A stretch of 10,598 nt of DNA, taken from contig JAOULV010000027.1 of the NCBI GenBank assembly GCA_029881835.1, positions 1 to 10,598 of the forward strand, read 5' to 3'. The translations under genes were made by a program, and so were the position numbers. The notes below the pieces were generated by a model. The model did not search any database. It had not been told where the DNA came from and worked only from the letters and a program-made list of their open reading frames with translations. This DNA comes from Rhodospirillaceae bacterium (GTDB lineage: Bacteria > Pseudomonadota > Alphaproteobacteria > Rhodospirillales > Magnetovibrionaceae). Below are positions 7,788 to 10,598 of the stretch, piece by piece. Within the stretch, counting starts at the first letter, position 1. The number at the start of each line of letters is the position of its first letter.

Positions 7788-9230
7788 ATGGGAAAACCAA
7801 CAGGATTTTTAGAAATAGACCGTCACGATCGCTCTTACCAGCCGGTCAATGAACGGGTTGGCAATTATGATGAATTCGTGGTCGCCCTAAAAGACGATGA
7901 ATTGACCAATCAGGCATCGCGTTGCATGGATTGCGGTATTCCGTTTTGCCATAATGGCTGCCCGGTGATGAACATAATTCCTGAATTTAATGATTTGGTT
8001 TACCGCGATGATTATAAACGCGCATCGGAAATATTACATTCAACCAATAATTTTCCGGAATTTACCGGGCGCATTTGCCCGGCACCGTGTGAAGCATCAT
8101 GTACGCTTAACCTTACCGACCATCCGGTAACAATTAAATCAATAGAATGTGCAATCGTTGACCGCGCCTGGGCCGAAGGTTGGTTAAAACCAAAAAAACC
8201 AAAATCACGCACCGATAAAGCGGTCGCCGTGGTTGGTGCCGGACCGGCTGGCATGGCGTGCGCCCAGCAATTGGCGCGCGCCGGACACAGCGTCACCCTT
8301 TATGAAAAAAATGCCAAGGCCGGTGGTTTGTTGCGTTATGGCATTCCTGATTTCAAAATGGCAAAATCGTTGATTGATCGGCGCATGGCCCAGCTACAAG
8401 GCGAAGGGGTTGAATTCAAACCCAATACCGCAATCGGTATAAACAAGCCTGCCAAAGCGTTGCTGGAAAAGTTCGATGCCGTGGTATTGACCGGCGGGGC
8501 CGAACAACCGCGCGACTTAGCGGTGCCGGGGCGCGATTTGGCCGGCGTGCATTTCGCCATGGAATTTTTAGGCCAAAGCAACCGTCGGGTATCGGGCGAA
8601 AAATATGATGAGGCCGATATTTTAACAACCGACATGAACGTTTTGGTTATTGGCGGTGGCGACACTGGTTCGGATTGCGTGGGAACGTCTGTCCGGCAAA
8701 ACGCCAAAGCAATTACCCAAATTGAAATCATGCCCAAACCGCCGGAAAAAGAAGACAAATTAAAAATCTGGCCCGACTGGCCCAATAAATTGCGCACATC
8801 ATCCAGCCACGAAGAAGGTTGCGAACGGATGTGGGAAGTAACGGCCAAAGAATTTATTTCTGACGGCAATGGTAACGTAAAATCTGCGCGTTGCGTCAAG
8901 GTCGAATGGACCATGGCTGATAACGGTCAGTGGCAAATGGCAGAGGTTGCCGGTTCGGAATTTGAAATACCGTGCGATAGGGTATTTTTGGCCATGGGTT
9001 TTGTTCACCCCGTTCACGAAGGCATGATTGCCGAGCTGGGCCTGGAAAAAGACGGGCGCGGAAACGTGGCAGGCAACATGGAAGATTACAAAACATCCAT
9101 GAAAAAAGTATTTTCCGCAGGCGACATGCGCCGGGGGCAGAGCCTAGTGGTGTGGGCCATCCGCGAGGGCCGGCAGGCCGCACGCTCGGTTGATGAATAC
9201 CTGATGGGTTCCACTCAACTACCCAGATAA
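7788..9230 (+). CDS. gltD: Glutamate synthase (NADPH) small subunit
   Basis: Small subunit of GOGAT: oxidises NADPH on FAD and passes electrons through two 4Fe-4S clusters to the FMN of GltB. The 480-residue length is typical. The N-terminal ferredoxin-like domain has Cys46, Cys49, Cys54 and Cys58 (CMDCGIPFCHNGC), then Cys97, Cys101 and Cys105 (CPAPCEASC). The FAD-binding Rossmann motif is GAGPAG at 150-155. The NADPH-binding motif is GGGDTG at 289-294. The C-terminal FAD contact is AGDMRRGQSLVVWAIREGRQ at about 444-463, with Asp446. The start ATG at 7788 lies 8 bases after GGGGGA (7774-7779) inside the end of gltB, so the two genes are translated together and give equal subunits. Its last 55 coding bases, including the stop, and 7 bases beyond are exactly repeated at 9294-9355. 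Confidence 0.98.
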   Translation: MGKPTGFLEIDRHDRSYQPVNERVGNYDEFVVALKDDELTNQASRCMDCGIPFCHNGCPVMNIIPEFNDLVYRDDYKRASEILHSTNNFPEFTGRICPAPCEASCTLNLTDHPVTIKSIECAIVDRAWAEGWLKPKKPKSRTDKAVAVVGAGPAGMACAQQLARAGHSVTLYEKNAKAGGLLRYGIPDFKMAKSLIDRRMAQLQGEGVEFKPNTAIGINKPAKALLEKFDAVVLTGGAEQPRDLAVPGRDLAGVHFAMEFLGQSNRRVSGEKYDEADILTTDMNVLVIGGGDTGSDCVGTSVRQNAKAITQIEIMPKPPEKEDKLKIWPDWPNKLRTSSSHEEGCERMWEVTAKEFISDGNGNVKSARCVKVEWTMADNGQWQMAEVAGSEFEIPCDRVFLAMGFVHPVHEGMIAELGLEKDGRGNVAGNMEDYKTSMKKVFSAGDMRRGQSLVVWAIREGRQAARSVDEYLMGSTQLPR

Positions 9231-9237
9231 AAACGCC
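9176..9237 (+). repeat. 62-base direct repeat, copy 1 (3' end of gltD)
   Basis: This copy contains the last 17 sense codons and the TAA stop of gltD plus AAACGCC. It is identical, base for base, to 9294-9355 (offset 118). The match ends sharply at both sides: A9175 against G9293 on the left, A9238 against T9356 on the right. Confidence 0.95.
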
Positions 9238-9271
9238 AACGTTTCCTGCCCAATGCGGCCTGCTTTATATT

Positions 9272-9288
9272 TGCGGGGACACCCCGCA
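9272..9288. repeat. GC-rich hairpin between the two repeat copies
   Basis: TGCGGGG (9272-9278), ACA, CCCCGCA (9282-9288): a perfect 7-base stem with a 3-base loop. No T-tract follows on either strand, so it is not a standard terminator, but it could protect the 3' end of the gltBD mRNA. It lies in the 56-base spacer (9238-9293) separating the 62-base repeats. Confidence 0.6.
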
Positions 9289-9293
9289 CCCCG

Positions 9294-9355
9294 GGCCGCA
9301 CGCTCGGTTGATGAATACCTGATGGGTTCCACTCAACTACCCAGATAAAAACGCC
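9294..9355 (+). repeat. 62-base direct repeat, copy 2 (non-genic duplicate of the gltD tail)
   Basis: Exact duplicate of 9176-9237, downstream of the real gltD stop. It has no start codon or ribosome site of its own and is a gene remnant rather than a gene. Its last bases (AAAAACGCC) supply the T-tract of the leftward terminator at 9347-9380, so the terminator works only with this copy. Confidence 0.95.
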
Positions 9356-9380
9356 TTGGGGGACCCGAAGGTCCCCCAAG
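9347..9380 (-). terminator. Strong rho-independent terminator reading leftward, UUCG tetraloop
   Basis: On the minus strand CTTGGGGGACC (9380-9370), loop TTCG, GGTCCCCCAAG (9365-9355) form a perfect 11-base stem closed by the very stable C(UUCG)G tetraloop. GCG and then five T (9351-9347) follow. On the plus strand the loop reads CGAA and no T-tract follows, so it favours leftward transcripts; the bare hairpin may still help end or stabilise the gltBD mRNA. The nearest recognised leftward gene ends at 9855, 475 bases away. Confidence 0.7.
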
Positions 9381-9495
9381 AACTGTCCAAGTCAATGTGT
9401 GCGAACCAAGCGACATATCGTTGGACCACGGCTTGGAATAGGCGTTAGCGGAATAAAACAACACGAATGCTGGCCTTTATCCCCGCCCCCAAACC

Positions 9496-9526
9496 CATGC
9501 ATCCGGCCCGAGGGCCAAAATGCATG
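9496..9526. repeat. Nested inverted repeat (hairpin with internal loop)
   Basis: Outer arms CATGCAT (9496-9502) and ATGCATG (9520-9526); inner arms GGCC (9505-9508) and GGCC (9513-9516) around CGAG. An internal loop of CC opposite AAA separates the two stems. It is well formed in either strand and lies within the candidate small RNA. Confidence 0.55.
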
Positions 9527-9539
9527 CGGTATTTGTATC

Positions 9540-9556
9540 GCGCCCCGGCAGGGCGC
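9540..9556. repeat. GC-rich hairpin
   Basis: GCGCCC (9540-9545), loop CGGCA, GGGCGC (9551-9556): a perfect 6-base all-GC stem, 13 bases after the nested inverted repeat. No T-tract directly follows it. Confidence 0.5.
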
Positions 9557-9649
9557 CGAGCCTTGAATGCCGCGGTCCGTTTTTTAACAAGCCACCCCCG
9601 AGGGAGCGAGCAGAAAAAACGCCAGCGACAGACCGACCACGGGATGAAT

Positions 9650-9677
9650 GATATAGCCGCGCCTTAAGGTTGCTCAA
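9650..9677 (-). promoter_or_regulatory. Candidate leftward promoter
   Basis: Minus-strand TTGAGC (9677-9672) and TATATC (9655-9650), each matching four of six consensus bases, with a 16-base spacer. It would start a transcript near 9643 running to the terminator at 9347-9380. Pattern only. Confidence 0.2.
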
Positions 9678-9684
9678 CCAATGC

Positions 9685-9860
9685 TTTTCCACACTTTTTC
9701 AACAGACGGTGTTTATGGATAAAACCATTCACTTCCAACGGGTTGGTGAACACATTAAATATATGGGTTGCAAGCACGACAAAAAGTTATCCCCCATTAT
9801 GCACAGGGGGGGCCATAGGGATATTTGTTTTTTAAATTACATTAATTGCGCAAATTATTT
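9685..9860. other. Cluster of DnaA-box-like sites next to an AT-rich tract: candidate replication origin or DnaA-binding locus
   Basis: Compared with the DnaA box TTATCCACA, there are three 9-mers with one mismatch: TTTTCCACA (9685-9693), TTATGCACA (9797-9805) and, on the minus strand, TTATCCATA (9722-9714). Two more have two mismatches: TTTTCAACA (9696-9704) and TTATCCCCC (9787-9795). Four of them form same-direction pairs with starts 11 and 10 bases apart, close to one helical turn, as in ordered DnaA arrays. Bases 9821-9860 are only 15% GC and could be the unwinding element. I see no GANTC methylation site in the stretch, and flanking genes point toward it, which argues somewhat against oriC. 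Confidence 0.35.
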
Positions 9861-10493
9861 GGTGCTAGGTCGCGGGCCAGACGCCGCCGCTGGCGCGGGC
9901 GCGCCGCCGGGCACGGGCGCGGGTGCGGTTGGTTTAATGCCGCGCAATTGATTTATGGCAGATTCAATCCGGTCAACATTGTTAATGCCATAAAATGTTC
10001 CGGCGGCTTTTACAAACTGGCCTTCCTTGGTTGCTTTTTTATTGGATAAATCAGGAACTTCAAAAATAAGAGTGCCGGTTTTATCCGCACCCTTCAGTTT
10101 CAAAATATGGACAATGTCTTTGATGTTAACAGTCTTGGCCTTGTGCTTTGGATAAAACTGCACAATCAATAAGCGGCTATCGGTCAGGGCATAATACATG
10201 AAAAGCTTAGCTATAATAAAAGCCCAGGCAGGCACCAAAAGCTGCCACGCGCCAAAACCCGCAAATATCCAGCCGATTACCCCCATATAAGGCGGCATAT
10301 CCGGTTTAAGAAAAACATTGAACCAAACGAACGCCAGAATAAAAAATGGGAACGCCATCATAAAAGATTTGAGCTTGGTTTGAAAAATCGCAAATGGGCT
10401 GGGATGATCAAACCAATACAGAACCTCGCCACTGTTCATGACCTTGGCAATTTCTTTTGGCGGGGTTAACCCTGCGCCGGCGGTATCTGTCAT
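9855..10493 (-). CDS. Two-helix membrane protein with bacterial PH-like domain
   Basis: The 212-residue product has the layout of membrane-anchored bacterial PH-domain (bPH2/DUF304-like) proteins. A cytoplasmic N-terminus carries GEVLYWFDHPSP (22-33), the family's usual 'GE-x-W-x-x-P-S' lead-in. Two hydrophobic helices follow (about 43-62 and 70-98), then YALTDSRLLI (101-110), very like the 'YALTnkRLLi' strand that opens the PH-like fold. The fold runs to about 185 and ends FYGINNVDRIESAINQL. The tail (186-212) is Pro/Ala/Gly-rich low complexity. The role is unknown; such domains are thought to act as scaffolds at the membrane face. The ATG at 10493-10491 follows AAAGG with a 10-base gap. No terminator directly follows its TAA (9857-9855); the AT-rich tract begins there. 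Confidence 0.75.
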   Translation of the reverse strand: MTDTAGAGLTPPKEIAKVMNSGEVLYWFDHPSPFAIFQTKLKSFMMAFPFFILAFVWFNVFLKPDMPPYMGVIGWIFAGFGAWQLLVPAWAFIIAKLFMYYALTDSRLLIVQFYPKHKAKTVNIKDIVHILKLKGADKTGTLIFEVPDLSNKKATKEGQFVKAAGTFYGINNVDRIESAINQLRGIKPTAPAPVPGGAPAPAAASGPRPSTK

Positions 10494-10598
10494 TTTGCTT
10501 TAACCTTTTATCTATTTTCGTGTGGCGCCCCGGTAGCCATTTTATGAAAATTTCTAAAATGCTTCTAAGGCAATAATAGCCATCAACGAACAAGTATT

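Larger units (their letters stand above)
9347..9643 (-). ncRNA. Candidate small RNA of about 300 bases ending at the UUCG terminator
   Basis: Inferred, not recognised. The right boundary is a possible promoter (TTGAGC at 9677-9672, 16-base spacer, TATATC at 9655-9650), the left boundary is the terminator at 9347-9380. Between them are several pairing segments: the nested inverted repeats at 9496-9526 and 9540-9556, a stem of CCAA/TTGG with CGA/TCG around 9407-9425, and TCCAAG (9386-9391) against CTTGGA (9432-9437). No motif of tmRNA, RNase P RNA, SRP RNA or a tRNA was found. It may instead be the long 3' untranslated tail of the leftward gene at 9855-10493. Confidence 0.2.
9231..9854. other. 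624-base gene-free region between gltD and the PH-domain gene
   Basis: No convincing protein gene. Short open frames exist on both strands at 9467-9692 but lack ribosome sites and family features. The stretch holds the second copy of the gltD tail, a leftward terminator, several inverted repeats, a possible minus-strand promoter and a DnaA-box-like cluster with an AT-rich tract; each is listed separately. The left two-thirds are GC-rich and repeat-rich, whereas the right third (from about 9680) is AT-rich. Confidence 0.75.

Noticed and set aside
9577..9590. T6 run at 9580-9585 as a gltBD terminator
   Set aside because: The nearest good stem (9540-9556) ends 23 bases earlier and no stable hairpin directly precedes the T-run.
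9467..9692. Short open frames on both strands (66 codons at 9467-9667 plus; 71 codons at 9692-9477 minus)
   Set aside because: No ribosome-binding site, a GTG start for the minus frame, Arg/Pro-rich composition expected from random GC-rich DNA, no family resemblance, and they overlap each other and strong inverted repeats.
9343..9700. tmRNA, RNase P RNA, SRP RNA, 6S RNA or tRNA
   Set aside because: None of the conserved cores I know (tRNA T-loop with matching acceptor stem and CCA, tmRNA TTCGACGG, RNase P GAGGAAAGTCC, SRP GGAAGCAGCC, long 6S hairpin with central bulge) is present on either strand.
9825..9862. Possible dif (XerCD) site around the TGCGCA core in the AT-rich tract
   Set aside because: Only the TGCGCA core matches; the 11-6-11 arrangement fails and the XerD half is poor. 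The convergent gene directions were the only other support.
10408..10593. 61-codon minus-strand frame overlapping the start of the PH-domain gene
   Set aside because: Very basic shadow frame overlapping a better gene; the 105 bases right of 10493 show no convincing gene or promoter.

Overview
The window looks like an ordinary chromosomal segment of a proteobacterium, most probably an alphaproteobacterium of middling GC content. That placement is inferred from the style of the YejF-like tail, GhrA, UppP and the two-subunit NADPH glutamate synthase; there is no rRNA or other marker to settle it. Almost all coding space is filled by well-known housekeeping genes. I see no CRISPR array, transposase, phage gene, toxin-antitoxin pair or defence system.

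Layout. Positions 2-148 (+) are the last 48 codons of an oligopeptide/microcin C-type ABC transporter ATPase (YejF-like). Fifteen bases later comes ghrA (164-1099, +), a glyoxylate/hydroxypyruvate reductase, whose stop codon sits in the loop of a small hairpin followed by six T. Facing it on the minus strand are uppP (2813-2001), the undecaprenyl-diphosphate phosphatase of cell-wall lipid-carrier recycling, and an unrecognised 286-residue protein (1982-1122) that starts by GTG 18 bases after the uppP stop and is probably co-transcribed. The 319-base divergent region 2814-3132 separates uppP from gltB and carries candidate back-to-back promoters, a 17-base palindrome and an 18-base-period direct repeat. 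gltB (3133-7785) and gltD (7788-9230) form a tight operon for NADPH-dependent glutamate synthase, the GOGAT arm of ammonium assimilation. At the right edge a two-helix membrane protein with a bacterial PH-like domain lies on the minus strand (10493-9855).

The part that stands out is the 624-base gene-free stretch 9231-9854. It holds (i) an exact 62-base second copy of the gltD 3' end, (ii) a strong UUCG-loop terminator reading leftward with no recognised gene in front of it, plus a possible minus-strand promoter about 300 bases upstream, which together outline a candidate small RNA, (iii) two neat inverted repeats, and (iv) five DnaA-box-like 9-mers, four of them in two 10-11-base-phased pairs, beside a 40-base tract of 15% GC, which resembles a replication origin or a DnaA-binding locus. 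The flanking genes point toward this stretch, which is less usual for an origin, so that reading stays tentative.

How the genes relate: GltBD makes glutamate from glutamine and 2-oxoglutarate, GhrA disposes of glyoxylate/hydroxypyruvate, and UppP supports envelope synthesis. They are neighbours rather than one pathway.
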